Shown here: positions 33,738 to 42,922 of the stretch, in pieces
Layout: each line of letters opens with the position of its first letter
How positions within the stretch are numbered: position 1 is the first letter of the stretch
Assembly (NCBI RefSeq): GCF_001014615.2
Contig: NZ_LBCQ02000013.1
Coordinates: 159,772 to 223,771, forward strand
From: Aquamicrobium sp. LC103
GTDB taxonomy: Bacteria; Pseudomonadota; Alphaproteobacteria; Rhizobiales; Rhizobiaceae
Length of the DNA: 64,000 nucleotides
Reading direction: 5' to 3'
The notes under the pieces: generated by a model
The model's input: only the letters and a program-made list of their open reading frames with translations
What the model was told of the DNA's origin: nothing
The model's database searches: none
Translations under genes and position numbers: made by a program

Positions 33738-34781
33738 ATGAGAGGATTCTTGACCATCGCACCTCGCGGATGGCGCGCCTTGGCACTGGCCTGTTCCGTC
33801 GGCTTCGTCGTGGGGTTGGCAGGCGTTGCCGGCGCACAGGAAACGGTTCGCTACGGGCTGGCCGTGGCGTCGCTCAATCATGGGCCGGCCCTTCTTGCGG
33901 GTGCCGATCCCTCCATCTTCGCCGGCCATGGGTTGAGCATGGATGTCACGGATTTTCGCGGTTCGGCAAACAATTGCGTCGCGGCCCTGCTATCGGACGC
34001 GGTCGATCTCTGCCAGATCGGCACGACCACCGGTGTCGACGCGATCGCCGAGGGCGCCGATCTCGTTGCGCTTGCGGTTACAAGCGGGCCGGTGGCTGAA
34101 ATCGTGCTCTCGTCCTCGGCCGCCGCGAAACTGCCGGTCGCGGCAGACTCGCCGATGGAAGAACGACTGCGGGCGTTGAAGGGGCTGCGGCTCGTTTCGG
34201 GTGGAACCGGAACGGCGAATTACGTGATTCTGCGCCAGATGCTGAGCGATGCCGGTCTCTCAATCGACGATATCCGGCACAGCGCGTTGCAGGATTCGGT
34301 GGCAATGCTTGAGAGCCTGCGTCACGACCGAATAGACGGCGCGATGTGGGGCGCCGGTGCCACCGGCAAGATGCTGGACGAGGGCGTTGCAGTGCGCTGG
34401 ATTTCCACCGCTAGCAAGGATCTCCCGCAAATCAGCAGCATCCCCTTCGTGACGATCTTCGCCAAGCGATCCTGGACTGAAGCGAATGCTCAGAAGGCGG
34501 AGAAGATCCATGCCGCGCTGGTCGAGGCGATCGACCGCATGGTGACGGATCTCGAAGGTAGCTCGAGGCTCTTGCGCGAAACCTATTTCCCCGAACTTGA
34601 TGAGGCCATCTTCAAGGATGGTCTGACACAGGCTGTCGCAGCCGCCGGCAATTTCCCGGAAGCGAAGGCGACGGCGTCCGGCTGGCAAACGTTGCTTGAC
34701 CTGCAGCAGGCGAATACCGGCAAGGATTACGCGAACGTGTCTTTCGAAAGGGTGATCATGCCCTTCGCGCGCGCCGACTGA
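33738..34781 (+). CDS. ABC transporter substrate-binding protein 6
   Basis: A 347-aa paralogue with signal peptide (cleavage near residue 33, AGA-QE), conserved C80 and C92 (NCVAALLSDA, then CQIGTTTG) and C-terminal TGKDY of the SBP1/5/6/7 subgroup. GGGAGG lies 8 bases before the ATG at 33738. It is monocistronic, meeting the MFS gene tail to tail, and is controlled from S6. Like SBP4 it has no transporter genes nearby. Confidence 0.87.
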   Translation: MRGFLTIAPRGWRALALACSVGFVVGLAGVAGAQETVRYGLAVASLNHGPALLAGADPSIFAGHGLSMDVTDFRGSANNCVAALLSDAVDLCQIGTTTGVDAIAEGADLVALAVTSGPVAEIVLSSSAAAKLPVAADSPMEERLRALKGLRLVSGGTGTANYVILRQMLSDAGLSIDDIRHSALQDSVAMLESLRHDRIDGAMWGAGATGKMLDEGVAVRWISTASKDLPQISSIPFVTIFAKRSWTEANAQKAEKIHAALVEAIDRMVTDLEGSSRLLRETYFPELDEAIFKDGLTQAVAAAGNFPEAKATASGWQTLLDLQQANTGKDYANVSFERVIMPFARAD

Positions 34782-34813
34782 TCGAGCGCTGAATTGCCGC
34801 CTTCCAGAAATCG

Positions 34814-36019
34814 TCAAGCGGGTTCGGAGGGCCCGCTTGCTGCACGCGCGCTGAGCACGGCGAAGGCGAGCGCGCTGATACCCAGCGTCGAGGTTACGCA
34901 GAGGACCAGGGCCGTCGAGACGAAGATCGAACCGCCGAGACCGCTGAACACTACGCTTGCCGAGGCGGTCAGCATTTGCGCGCAGCCGAAAAGTCCGGTA
35001 GCCGAGCCGATCATCGTGCCGCTTTCCGATACCGCGCGTGTGAGGGTTAGCGGGCTAAGCAGGCCCACGCAGACGGTGAAGAGGTAGCTCGGTATGATGA
35101 ATCCGGGCACGGTGAGCGTGCCGGTCAATCCCTGAACGAGCAGGCTGGCGGCCATCATGAACGCCACCGCCGAGCCGTAGGCGAGCAGTCGCTCGAAACT
35201 CATACGGCGCACCAGTGAGCGCGAGACGAGGCCCCCCGAGATGATGCCGGCGATGAACACGATGTAGAACAAACTGACTTCCCAGGCCGGGCGGCCCAGC
35301 GTGCCCGTCACGATGAAGGGGGATGCCGTCAGCAATGCGAATTGTGGTGTCGTGCACAGCGCGCCTCCCGCGACATAAGCGAGGAAGCGGGGCCGGCGAA
35401 GAAGAGCCAGGTATCCCGAGAAAAGGTCGGTAAAATTCGCGATGCGGATGGCTGAGGTTTCCCGCAGCCACAAGATCGTGCCGGCCGCCACGCACCAGCC
35501 CATGAGCGACAGTGCGAGGGGAATCGCGCGCCAGTCGAAGGCTGCGGCGAGCCATTGGCCGATGATCGGTGCGGCGGCGGGTGACAGCAGGATGAAGTTG
35601 TTCACCGACGCCATCCGTGCGACGGCGTCGTAGTCCTTGGCGGTGTCTTGGATGACCGCGCGGCCGAGCGTGAGTCCCGCACACCCGCCGAAGGCCTGCA
35701 GCATTCGGGCAACGATCAGCGTGGCGAGGTTGGGAGCGAGCGCGGCGGCGATGCTCGCGGTCGCGTAGAGGCACAAGCCGGCGATCAGTACGGGGCGCCG
35801 TCCGAACCGGTCAGAAAGCGGCCCATAGATCACCTGTCCGAACGCCAGCGAAAGCATATAGGCGCTGATGACCAGTTGTACCGAGCCCGCGCTGACCCCG
35901 AAATCGGCGGCGATCATCGGCAGTGCCGGCACGAAGGCGTGAATCGCCAGGGTCCCTGATCCGGTCACGAAGACGATCAGCCAGAAGGGGTAGGGAGCGG
36001 GTGGTGGGTATGCCTTCAC
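34814..36019 (-). CDS. MFS transporter, Bcr/CflA type
   Basis: A 401-aa membrane protein with twelve predicted helices and the MFS motif A GPLSDRFGRRPVL between helices 2 and 3. The opening LPMIAADFGVSAGSVQLVISAYML is that of Bcr/CflA drug-proton antiporters. It may export a toxic intermediate or import a substrate. The start is a GTG. It follows the CitE-like lyase gene by 18 bases; this pair does not carry the three-arm element. Confidence 0.85.
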   Translation of the reverse strand: MKAYPPPAPYPFWLIVFVTGSGTLAIHAFVPALPMIAADFGVSAGSVQLVISAYMLSLAFGQVIYGPLSDRFGRRPVLIAGLCLYATASIAAALAPNLATLIVARMLQAFGGCAGLTLGRAVIQDTAKDYDAVARMASVNNFILLSPAAAPIIGQWLAAAFDWRAIPLALSLMGWCVAAGTILWLRETSAIRIANFTDLFSGYLALLRRPRFLAYVAGGALCTTPQFALLTASPFIVTGTLGRPAWEVSLFYIVFIAGIISGGLVSRSLVRRMSFERLLAYGSAVAFMMAASLLVQGLTGTLTVPGFIIPSYLFTVCVGLLSPLTLTRAVSESGTMIGSATGLFGCAQMLTASASVVFSGLGGSIFVSTALVLCVTSTLGISALAFAVLSARAASGPSEPA

Positions 36020-36037
36020 CGGGATTGCCGGGCTGCG

Positions 36038-36910
36038 TCAGGCCAGATCCCACAGTTCGAGGAATTCCCGCGCGGTGACTGCATGGGCAATGTCGATATG
36101 CTCGCCTCTGTACATGACAGCGCCATCGCCCTTCTTCTCCGCCTCGGCGAAGGCCGCGATCAGACCCCGGTAGTGGTCTATCTCTTCGGCGCTGGGCGAA
36201 TATATCTCGTTGACGACGACGACCTGCGCCGGATGCAGTACAATCTCGCCCGTGAAACCGAGCTGCTTGTTGAATTTCGCCTGTCTGCGCAGACCCTCCG
36301 CATCGTGCACGTCCTGCCACATGCCGCCGATCGGGAACGGCTTCTTCGCTGCCCTGCTCGCGATGACCGCGCGCGAGCGGTGATAGAGCGTCTCGGTGCC
36401 TTCAGCCGTCCAGGTGAAGCCAAGGTTACGCTCCAGATCCGCTCCGCGTGCGGATACGGCTATCAGGTGGTCGAGGCGCGGATGCGAGGCGATTTCGAAC
36501 GCGAATTGGGACGCCCCGGCGGTCTCGATCGGCACGACGAGCCGGGTCGAGCCGATAGCCATGCCTTTCTTCTGCTCGATCTCCGAAATCAGCCTATGCA
36601 GCAACTCGATATCCGTGGGGTCCTCCGCTTTGCTGACGAAGATGCCGTTCAGCCCCGGCTGCACCACGGCGCGCAGATCGTCCACGTCATAGCTGTGGTG
36701 GCCGCGGTTGGTCCGCACGAACAGCTTCGACTTGCCGCCTGCAAGATCCGGGATCGCGGCCGCGACCGTTGACCGGGCTTTCTCCTTGAGGGCGTGCGGG
36801 ACGCTGTCCTCCAGGTCCAGAACGATCGCATCCGCGCCGAAAGTCGGTATCTTAGCGATCCAGCTCGCCTTGTGGCCGGGGACGAACATAAGGCTGCGTA
36901 TAGGTTTCAA
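36038..36910 (-). CDS. HpcH/HpaI aldolase, citrate lyase beta-subunit (CitE)-like
   Basis: A 290-aa TIM-barrel lyase of the CitE family, which cleaves or condenses 3-hydroxy-dicarboxyl-CoA compounds (malyl-, methylmalyl-, citramalyl-CoA) with Mg. It opens with RSLMFVPGHK and has DAIVLDLEDSVP (metal-binding region) and VRTNRG. I place the start at a TTG (36910), because GGGAGG lies 5 bases before it and family members begin at this position; sequence farther upstream is not protein-like. It is divergent from the acyl-CoA synthetase at 37139. Confidence 0.82.
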   Translation of the reverse strand: MKPIRSLMFVPGHKASWIAKIPTFGADAIVLDLEDSVPHALKEKARSTVAAAIPDLAGGKSKLFVRTNRGHHSYDVDDLRAVVQPGLNGIFVSKAEDPTDIELLHRLISEIEQKKGMAIGSTRLVVPIETAGASQFAFEIASHPRLDHLIAVSARGADLERNLGFTWTAEGTETLYHRSRAVIASRAAKKPFPIGGMWQDVHDAEGLRRQAKFNKQLGFTGEIVLHPAQVVVVNEIYSPSAEEIDHYRGLIAAFAEAEKKGDGAVMYRGEHIDIAHAVTAREFLELWDLA

Positions 36911-36956
36911 GGTAGCCTCCCAGCTATGCGCCCCGGCGCGGTGCCTGGGCTGGAAC

Positions 36957-36970
36957 TTGTCTGCACAAGA
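36957..36970. promoter_or_regulatory. CTTGT-N4-ACAAG palindrome upstream of the CitE-like gene
   Basis: A perfect 5-bp inverted repeat CTTGT/ACAAG with 4 bases between lies about 50 bases upstream of the lyase start, in the divergent gap. It resembles operators of HutC-type GntR regulators (CTTGT...ACAAG); a HutC-type gene lies at 39405. The match is short and the assignment is a guess. Confidence 0.35.
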
Positions 36971-37138
36971 TTTGCATTGCCTCGGCATGCGGTCAAGGCG
37001 GTTTTATTGTCAAAAGGCGCGGATTTTTAGCGGCTAGCGCTTGCGAGAACCAAAGCTGAATTGACAGTTGAGGGCCAATGATCCTAAAGATGTCCCATCA
37101 ACTTACGGTGCTAGACACGCGATAGGAGGAGGCCTTTC

Positions 37139-39232
37139 ATGCTCGAAGGAATCAAAGCCGGACCGAGGTCGCGTGACGCGATTGCTGGGCTGTTCGAGAC
37201 CAGGGCTCTCGCGATTGTCGGAGCGACGCCAGATGCCGGCAAGCTCGGCAGTGCGCCGATGGCGGCGATGCGCAATCTGGGTTTTCAGGGCGAAATCTTC
37301 GGCGTCAATCCGCGTTACGAGGAAGTGCAGGGCTTTCCCTGCGTGGAGTCGGTTGCAGACCTGCCAAAGCATGTGACGGCCGCCATGGTTCTGGTTTCGG
37401 CCGAGCCCGCCATGGAAGTGGTGGAACGATGCGGCGCACGCGGCATCCGCTCCATCGTCCTTATCCCGCAGGGGTTCGGAGAGGCAGGTGGCGTGGGGCT
37501 CGAGCGCGACGAGCGCATCCTGGCTGCCGCTGACAAATACGGCATGGCGATTGTCGGACCGAACACCAACGGCATCAGCAACGTGGCCACGGGGATGGCG
37601 ATGTCGATGGGCCCTATCTTCGCCATGAATGACAAGGTAAAGCCTGGCCGCGTCAGCGTCGTTTCGCAGAGTGGCGCAATGGTGTCGAACATGCTGAGCA
37701 AGATGGGCGCGCGGGGCATCGGCATCGCCAAGACAGCCACCTGCGGTAACGAGCTCGTGCTCACCATGGCCGATTACCTCGGCTACATCGCCGACGACCC
37801 GGAGACGGACGTGGTGGTGCTGCTCGTCGAGACGATCCGTGACCGTGAAGGTCTTCGTAACGCTCTGGCGCGTTGCCGCGCTTCCGGCAAGCCGGTCGTC
37901 GCGGTGAAGACGGGCGAATCCGAGATGGGCCAGAAGGCTACGCTTTCGCATACGGGCGCAATCGCCGGCTCGTTCAAGAACACGGTCGCCTTCCTGGAAA
38001 GGGAGGGCGTGATCGTCGCTTCGGACATTGAGATGATGGCTGCGGCTGTGGAGCTGCTGGTGCGCCACAAGTGGCCGCTCGAAACACCTCAGCGCATCGG
38101 CATGGTGTCGATATCAGGCGGCTTTGCGGCACTCGCGGCCGACGAGATGGCGCGGCTCGGCCTGTCGCTGGGCGAGCTGTCGGCCAATGCGGTGGCAGAG
38201 TTGCAGCAGCTGCCGAACCAGAGCCACGCGATCAACCCATATGATTTTGCGGCTCAAAACGCGATCATCCCGAGTGTGCTCGATATCTTCCGGCGTGATG
38301 GCTACAACCAACTTGTCTTTGGGCTATCGCTTCTCAAGGACGGTATCCGTGAAACCGTGCAGAAGATGGTGATCGATGCCAAGAAGGCGGGCTACGATCA
38401 GATATACGTCGTGTCCCCGGAGACAGAACCGGATGAGAAGGCGGTTTTCCAGGAGGCCGGCATCACCGTTAGCGAGGATACTCGCCCGCTTTTCGATGCC
38501 ATGCGAGTGCTGGGCCGCTGGCGCGGGCCGTCGGCTGCCGTCGCGGAGCCCATCCGTTCCGACTGGGTGTCGGTCGACCTGCCCGCCGCGGACGGGCTGA
38601 TGGACGAGGTCGCCAGCAAGGCGGTGCTTGCCGAGCTGGGCTTGAAGATCCCCGTCTCGCGCGTCGTAGGCACCACCCCGGATCTCTTGGCGATCGAAGG
38701 ACTGTCACGGCCGCTCGTGATCAAGGGACTTTCGAAGACGATCGCCCACAAGACCGAACACGGCATCGTCGCGCTGGGCCTGAAAAATGACGAGGAAATA
38801 ACCGCCGGGTGGAAGAAGGTGGCCGAAGGGCTGGCCAGGGCCGACCCGTCCAGTGACCGCCTGTTGGTCGAGGAGATGTCGTCCTCCGGCCTGGAAGCGA
38901 TAGTCGGCATGCAGAACGATCCGGCCGTGGGACCGGTCATCATTATCGGCGCCGGCGGTATCCTGGTCGAACTGATCGCCGATGCAGCCATCCTCATTCC
39001 GCCATTCACCCGCGAAGAAGTACTTGAAAAGCTCGACCGCACACGCTTCGGCACGTTGCTGCGCGGTTATCGTGGCAAGGTCTTCGACCGCGAGGCGCTG
39101 GCCGATGCGGCGGTTGCGCTTGGTCGGCTCGCGCTGTCCGAGCCGCGGCTGGACTCGATCGACATCAATCCGGTCTTCGTGCATGAAAGGGGCGTTGTTG
39201 CCGTGGATGGCAAGATCACGCTTAAAAGCTGA
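37139..39232 (+). CDS. Acyl-CoA synthetase, ADP-forming type (CoA-binding and ATP-grasp domains)
   Basis: A 697-aa single-chain NDP-forming acyl-CoA synthetase. In order it has a CoA-binding Rossmann domain (about 15-140), two succinyl-CoA-ligase-like flavodoxin domains (about 150-460) with the phospho-His site LSHTGAIAG, and an ATP-grasp domain (about 480-690) with GLSKTIAHKTE and the GAGGILVELI loop. It would activate an organic acid to its CoA ester reversibly with ATP. AGGAGG lies 8 bases before the ATG. It is divergent from the CitE-like lyase and followed by the GntR gene. Confidence 0.88.
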   Translation: MLEGIKAGPRSRDAIAGLFETRALAIVGATPDAGKLGSAPMAAMRNLGFQGEIFGVNPRYEEVQGFPCVESVADLPKHVTAAMVLVSAEPAMEVVERCGARGIRSIVLIPQGFGEAGGVGLERDERILAAADKYGMAIVGPNTNGISNVATGMAMSMGPIFAMNDKVKPGRVSVVSQSGAMVSNMLSKMGARGIGIAKTATCGNELVLTMADYLGYIADDPETDVVVLLVETIRDREGLRNALARCRASGKPVVAVKTGESEMGQKATLSHTGAIAGSFKNTVAFLEREGVIVASDIEMMAAAVELLVRHKWPLETPQRIGMVSISGGFAALAADEMARLGLSLGELSANAVAELQQLPNQSHAINPYDFAAQNAIIPSVLDIFRRDGYNQLVFGLSLLKDGIRETVQKMVIDAKKAGYDQIYVVSPETEPDEKAVFQEAGITVSEDTRPLFDAMRVLGRWRGPSAAVAEPIRSDWVSVDLPAADGLMDEVASKAVLAELGLKIPVSRVVGTTPDLLAIEGLSRPLVIKGLSKTIAHKTEHGIVALGLKNDEEITAGWKKVAEGLARADPSSDRLLVEEMSSSGLEAIVGMQNDPAVGPVIIIGAGGILVELIADAAILIPPFTREEVLEKLDRTRFGTLLRGYRGKVFDREALADAAVALGRLALSEPRLDSIDINPVFVHERGVVAVDGKITLKS

Positions 39233-39296
39233 GGGTCGGCACGGTCATCAACAGGCTAGCATCGTTCCTCGCTTGCGTTTTCGTTGAAAACCTAAG

Positions 39297-39311
39297 GGCT
39301 AGGCACTAGCC
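39297..39311. promoter_or_regulatory. GGCTAG-GCA-CTAGCC palindrome before the GntR gene
   Basis: A perfect 6-bp inverted repeat lies 94 bases before the GntR start, with a half-like GGCTAGC at 39254. It may be an autoregulatory site or part of a weak terminator of the synthetase gene; there is no T-run. Confidence 0.3.
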
Positions 39312-39404
39312 TGCCTGCATCGAGGTTCGAGGCTGGGGGTGTAGCAGATTTCTGAGGAAACCGACACGCAAGAATCCGGTGGCGCGAAAGGTTCGCGAGG
39401 CTCC

Positions 39405-40124
39405 ATGGGATATCGGCAGATCGCCTCCACGCTGATCGACGAAATTCATCGCGGTAACTGGTCCCTCAACGAGCGGCTGCCGTCGGAAATGGATCTCGTT
39501 GAACGTTTCGGCGTGGGCCGCAACACGGTGCGCGAGGCACTGCGCGAGTTGCAGGATCTCGGTTATCTCAGCCGGCGCCGCGGAACGCGCTCGGTACTCA
39601 TTCGCACCACACCGGAGAGCAGTTTCGTCAATTCGGTGCGTTCCGTCGACGAATTGCTGGAATACGCCAATACCACGCGCACTACCCTGCTTGCCTCGGA
39701 GAACGTTATCCTGTCGCAGGACAAGGCGCGGCAGCTCGATTGTCCGCAAGGCAGCGAGTGGCTGCGGCTGCAATTGCTACGCCGGCGAGAGGCCGGCGGG
39801 CTGCCGTTCTGCTACTCGGAAGTCTATATACATCCGAAATACCAGGACGTACTGCCTTACGTGGATGGTGAGCACAACATCTACACGATCATCGAACGGC
39901 GCCACAATATCGTTATCCGACGCGTGGTTCAGGAGATCGAAGCGGCGGCGGCGGATGAAAACATCGCCTCGCGCCTGCACGTACCGGCCGGTTCGCCGAT
40001 TCTGCTTGCTCGCACGAAATTCCATGCCAGCGACAACGAGCTGGTCGAGGTCGGGATGGCGCACTTCGCCACTGGCCGCTATCGTGTGCGCATCGCTCTG
40101 GATCGCAAGTCGCGGCCCGACTGA
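39405..40124 (+). CDS. GntR family transcriptional regulator, HutC type
   Basis: A 239-aa regulator with an N-terminal winged helix (about residues 1-65, LPSEMDLVERFGVGRNTVREALRELQDLGYLSRRRGTRS) and a C-terminal UTRA ligand domain (about 85-235). HutC-type proteins repress nearby catabolic genes until an effector binds. Likely targets are the synthetase and the CitE-like/MFS operon, which lack the three-arm element. The ATG at 39405 lacks a good ribosome site; the frame stays open about 57 bases upstream without an ATG or GTG. Confidence 0.87.
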   Translation: MGYRQIASTLIDEIHRGNWSLNERLPSEMDLVERFGVGRNTVREALRELQDLGYLSRRRGTRSVLIRTTPESSFVNSVRSVDELLEYANTTRTTLLASENVILSQDKARQLDCPQGSEWLRLQLLRRREAGGLPFCYSEVYIHPKYQDVLPYVDGEHNIYTIIERRHNIVIRRVVQEIEAAAADENIASRLHVPAGSPILLARTKFHASDNELVEVGMAHFATGRYRVRIALDRKSRPD

Positions 40125-40130
40125 TCAGGC

Positions 40131-40589
40131 CTACGCAAAACGCGCCGGCTGGATTAGTTCGATGCTGATGCCGTCGGGATCGCGCAGGTAGACGGCGCGC
40201 GCGCCGACATTCGGCCCTGCTGTGCTGACGATCATGCCGCCTAGGGGATTGAGTTCGAACGACGCGGCCTTCTCGACCATCGCGCCGATGTCGCTGACGT
40301 CGTAAGTCAGGTGGGCGAAACCGGTATCGCAGGGGCGCGCATCGAGCCTGGAGCGATCGTTTGGGCCGAGATAGCTTATCAGTTCGACACCGACCAAGCC
40401 GGGCTTCCGCAGATGGGCGACCATGATGTCGGCGCCTTCGATGCCGGTGAGCAGCGCTACGTTCCCAGGCTCGCGCGGAGCGAGGGAGACGAGGTCGTAG
40501 CCGAACAGATCGCGAAACATCGAGACCGAGCGCTGTAGGTCTGAAACGGTGAAGCCGACATGATTGGTGCCGACGACGAGTTCGCTCAC
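40131..40589 (-). CDS. VOC family (glyoxalase-like) protein
   Basis: A 152-aa vicinal-oxygen-chelate protein with TNHVGFTVSDLQRSVSMF at the start (first metal-ligand strand, His) and YLRDPDGISIELIQPA at the end (Glu ligand). It could be a glyoxalase, epimerase or dioxygenase-like enzyme. The start is a GTG at 40589, 5 bases after GGAGGG. It is the last gene of the F420 operon, 10 bases behind cofC. Confidence 0.8.
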   Translation of the reverse strand: MSELVVGTNHVGFTVSDLQRSVSMFRDLFGYDLVSLAPREPGNVALLTGIEGADIMVAHLRKPGLVGVELISYLGPNDRSRLDARPCDTGFAHLTYDVSDIGAMVEKAASFELNPLGGMIVSTAGPNVGARAVYLRDPDGISIELIQPARFA

Positions 40590-40599
40590 ATTTCCCTCC

Positions 40600-41217
40600 T
40601 TACACCGGCGAAGCCATTTCGGGTTGTTGCAGGATTCTGCGCCAGATTTCGAGATCCCTGGGCTCATCGATGTCGTGCGCCAGCGTAGGCTCACGAACGA
40701 TGCGCGTGCACAGGCCGGCTTCCGCGGCCGCGGCAAGATGCCGATCGAGGCTGCCGGCGCCGTAGAGGAATGGAAAGTGGCGGAAGGCAGCGTTCGTCAT
40801 TGCGAGCAGGTTCGTACCGTCGTCGGCGCGATCGGGTGCAATGGTCACATCGGCGGCGTGCGACAGGAAGCGCGTGATCGCTTCCGTATCAGCCAGGGGA
40901 AGATCGGTAGGCATTATGAGCACGCGCTTCGCGATTCCCGGCAGTGACGCGCGAGCCTGCGATATTGCTGGGTTCAGACCTAGATCCGGATCACCGATTG
41001 TTGTAGCGCCCGCTGAACGCGCTATCTCGGCCGCCCTGGGATCGGTGGTCAGCACCACGATCTCGGGCGCCGGCAGCAAGGCGTTCAGCCGACACAATGT
41101 AGAGATGAGGAAATCTTCGCATAGCTCGGCGCGCTCGCCCGTGGACAAGACGGGCGCGAGCCGCGATTTGCCGAGCGCGAAAGCCTTGCAGGGAACGATT
41201 GCAACCAGGTCAACCAT
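40600..41217 (-). CDS. cofC: 2-phospho-L-lactate (phosphoenolpyruvate/3-phosphoglycerate) guanylyltransferase, F420 synthesis
   Basis: A 205-aa nucleotidyltransferase of the CofC/FbiD family, which couples a three-carbon phosphate (phospholactate, PEP or 3-phosphoglycerate) to GTP for F420 assembly. The nucleotide motif VPCKAFALGKSRLAPVLS opens the protein and PTDLPLAD gives the metal-binding acidic motif; APDRADDGTNLL is the family signature. It overlaps cofD by 8 bases. Which C3 compound is used cannot be told from sequence here. Confidence 0.92.
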   Translation of the reverse strand: MVDLVAIVPCKAFALGKSRLAPVLSTGERAELCEDFLISTLCRLNALLPAPEIVVLTTDPRAAEIARSAGATTIGDPDLGLNPAISQARASLPGIAKRVLIMPTDLPLADTEAITRFLSHAADVTIAPDRADDGTNLLAMTNAAFRHFPFLYGAGSLDRHLAAAAEAGLCTRIVREPTLAHDIDEPRDLEIWRRILQQPEMASPV

Positions 41218-42154
41218 GGCGCAGCGACCTCGCGAAATCCAGGGTTTCCCGCGCCAGCCGGATGCGATCCGCTTCGTCGCGCATCAGCGCGTCGGTAACG
41301 AGCACCTTCATGCCGAGCGCCTCTATCGCCGGCGCTTGTTCGGCGTCGGCATGGTCGATGACAAAGCCGTCGGCAAGCCCTGCATAACGTTTGGCGACGG
41401 CGAAGGCCGTCGCCGGCATGTCGAGCTCGCGCATCATCTTGGCGGCCGGTCCTTTCACAGCCTGCCCGGCGATGATCGGCGAGATCGCAATCACTGGCAC
41501 GCGCTCGAGCTCCGTTCGCATGCCGGGAACCGACAGGATGGGTTCGACGCTGACAAAGGGATTGGAGGGGCAGATGAGAATGGTGTCGAGATCGGGATGC
41601 CGCATCGTGGTCAAGATTTCCGGCGTCACCGATGCCATCTCGATGCCTGCGAGACGAAAGCCGCTCACAGGTATCTCGCAGCGTAACCGCACGAAGTAGT
41701 CTTGAAAGGGCAGTTCGCCATCACCGGAGAGAACCATGGTCCGTACCGGTTCATCGGCCATGGGCAGGATGACAGCTTCGATGCCGAGTCTGGCCGCGAA
41801 GCGGGCGACGATGTCCGTCAGCCTTTCGCCGCGCGCCAACCCCATGGTGCGCAGGACATGCATGGCGAGATCCCGGTCGCCGAGCCGGAACCAGTCCGGG
41901 CCGCCCAGCCTGCCGAGTTGGTCGAGGAAACTCCAGCTTTCGCCTTCGATGCCCCAGCCTTGCACGCGATTGGCGATACCTCCCAGCGTGTAGAGCACTG
42001 TGTCGATGTCGGGGCAGATCGAAAGCCCGACATGTTCGAAATCGTCGCCCGTGTTCACGATGACGCTTAGGTTTTCGCCAAGCAGGTTGGCAAGACCGTG
42101 CACCAGCTTGGCTCCACCGACCCCGCCGGCAAGTGCGACGACCCGGCGACTCAT
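41210..42154 (-). CDS. cofD: 2-phospho-L-lactate transferase (F420-0 synthase)
   Basis: A 314-aa CofD/FbiA-type transferase that joins the guanylylated C3 unit to the deazaflavin FO, giving F420-0 or its dehydro form. Signatures are ALAGGVGGAKLVHGL at the start, VNTGDDFEHVGLSICPDIDTVLYTLGG and ILICPSNPFVSVEPILSVPG. The ATG at 42154 overlaps the cofE stop by 4 bases. Order cofE-cofD-cofC with overlaps shows one tight transcription unit. Confidence 0.93.
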   Translation of the reverse strand: MSRRVVALAGGVGGAKLVHGLANLLGENLSVIVNTGDDFEHVGLSICPDIDTVLYTLGGIANRVQGWGIEGESWSFLDQLGRLGGPDWFRLGDRDLAMHVLRTMGLARGERLTDIVARFAARLGIEAVILPMADEPVRTMVLSGDGELPFQDYFVRLRCEIPVSGFRLAGIEMASVTPEILTTMRHPDLDTILICPSNPFVSVEPILSVPGMRTELERVPVIAISPIIAGQAVKGPAAKMMRELDMPATAFAVAKRYAGLADGFVIDHADAEQAPAIEALGMKVLVTDALMRDEADRIRLARETLDFARSLRHG

Positions 42155-42918
42155 CGGAAAAGATCCATGGTCCTCGCCCGGACGAGTTCCCGTGCACTGC
42201 CCTTGCACAGGGGGTAGGGAAAACCGCGCATATGCACTACGGGTGTGCGCTCGTCAGCCTGACCCATGACGAGAGAAGCAGCGGCGGCGAGCTCGTCCGC
42301 TACTCCGAGTTCCGTGGTCAGCAGCGGACGTCCGTTCATGTCCGGATGGCCGCGCATGTCGATCAGGCCCGGCACGCCGGCCACGCCGATCGCCGTGCCG
42401 GTGGTGCCAAGACGCCAAGCGCGCCCGAAACTGTCGATGATGACGATGCCGATGTTAACGCCGGTTCGGGCTTGCAGATCGTCACGCAGACCCTCAGCGC
42501 TGGCGTCAGGATTCTCGGGCAGCAGCAGCACCGTCTCTCCGTCGACGGTCACGTTCGACGCATCTATGCCGGCATTGGCCATGACGAAACCGCGGCGATC
42601 TTCGACGATGATCACGCCCGGTCGACAGCGCAGGACCTCGACGGATTCGCCCAGGATCAATTCAACGAGGCGTGGGTCCTTCTGCGCCGTTGCGGCCAGT
42701 TCGCGGGCGCGTCGGCTGGGCGTGACATCGGCAAGCCTCACCGCGCGGCCCTCAGCCTTCGACACGATCTTCTGCGCCATAGCGATCACATCGCCGTCCG
42801 TGATCGCAATGCCGCTTGCCTCGAGCCCGGTGAGGATTAGCCTCGTCAGGTCATCGCCCTCAGAAACTGCCGGCATGTCCGGCAATGGGGTGATCACGAG
42901 CGGCGTGCGGGAAGCCAT
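42151..42918 (-). CDS. cofE: F420-0:gamma-glutamyl ligase
   Basis: A 255-aa CofE-type ligase that adds glutamates to F420-0 with GTP. Signatures are AMAQKIVSKAEGR, MANAGIDASN and IIDSFGRAWRLGTTGTAIG. It ends after the ligase domain and lacks the C-terminal nitroreductase domain of mycobacterial FbiB, which reduces dehydro-F420-0. It lies 4 bases behind the F420:NADP reductase gene. Confidence 0.93.
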   Translation of the reverse strand: MASRTPLVITPLPDMPAVSEGDDLTRLILTGLEASGIAITDGDVIAMAQKIVSKAEGRAVRLADVTPSRRARELAATAQKDPRLVELILGESVEVLRCRPGVIIVEDRRGFVMANAGIDASNVTVDGETVLLLPENPDASAEGLRDDLQARTGVNIGIVIIDSFGRAWRLGTTGTAIGVAGVPGLIDMRGHPDMNGRPLLTTELGVADELAAAASLVMGQADERTPVVHMRGFPYPLCKGSARELVRARTMDLFR

Positions 42919-42922
42919 GGCG

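Noticed and set aside
34815..34839. Hairpin CAAGCGGG/CCCGCTTG as a terminator between SBP6 and the MFS gene
   Set aside because: It lies inside the MFS coding end and has no T-run on either strand.
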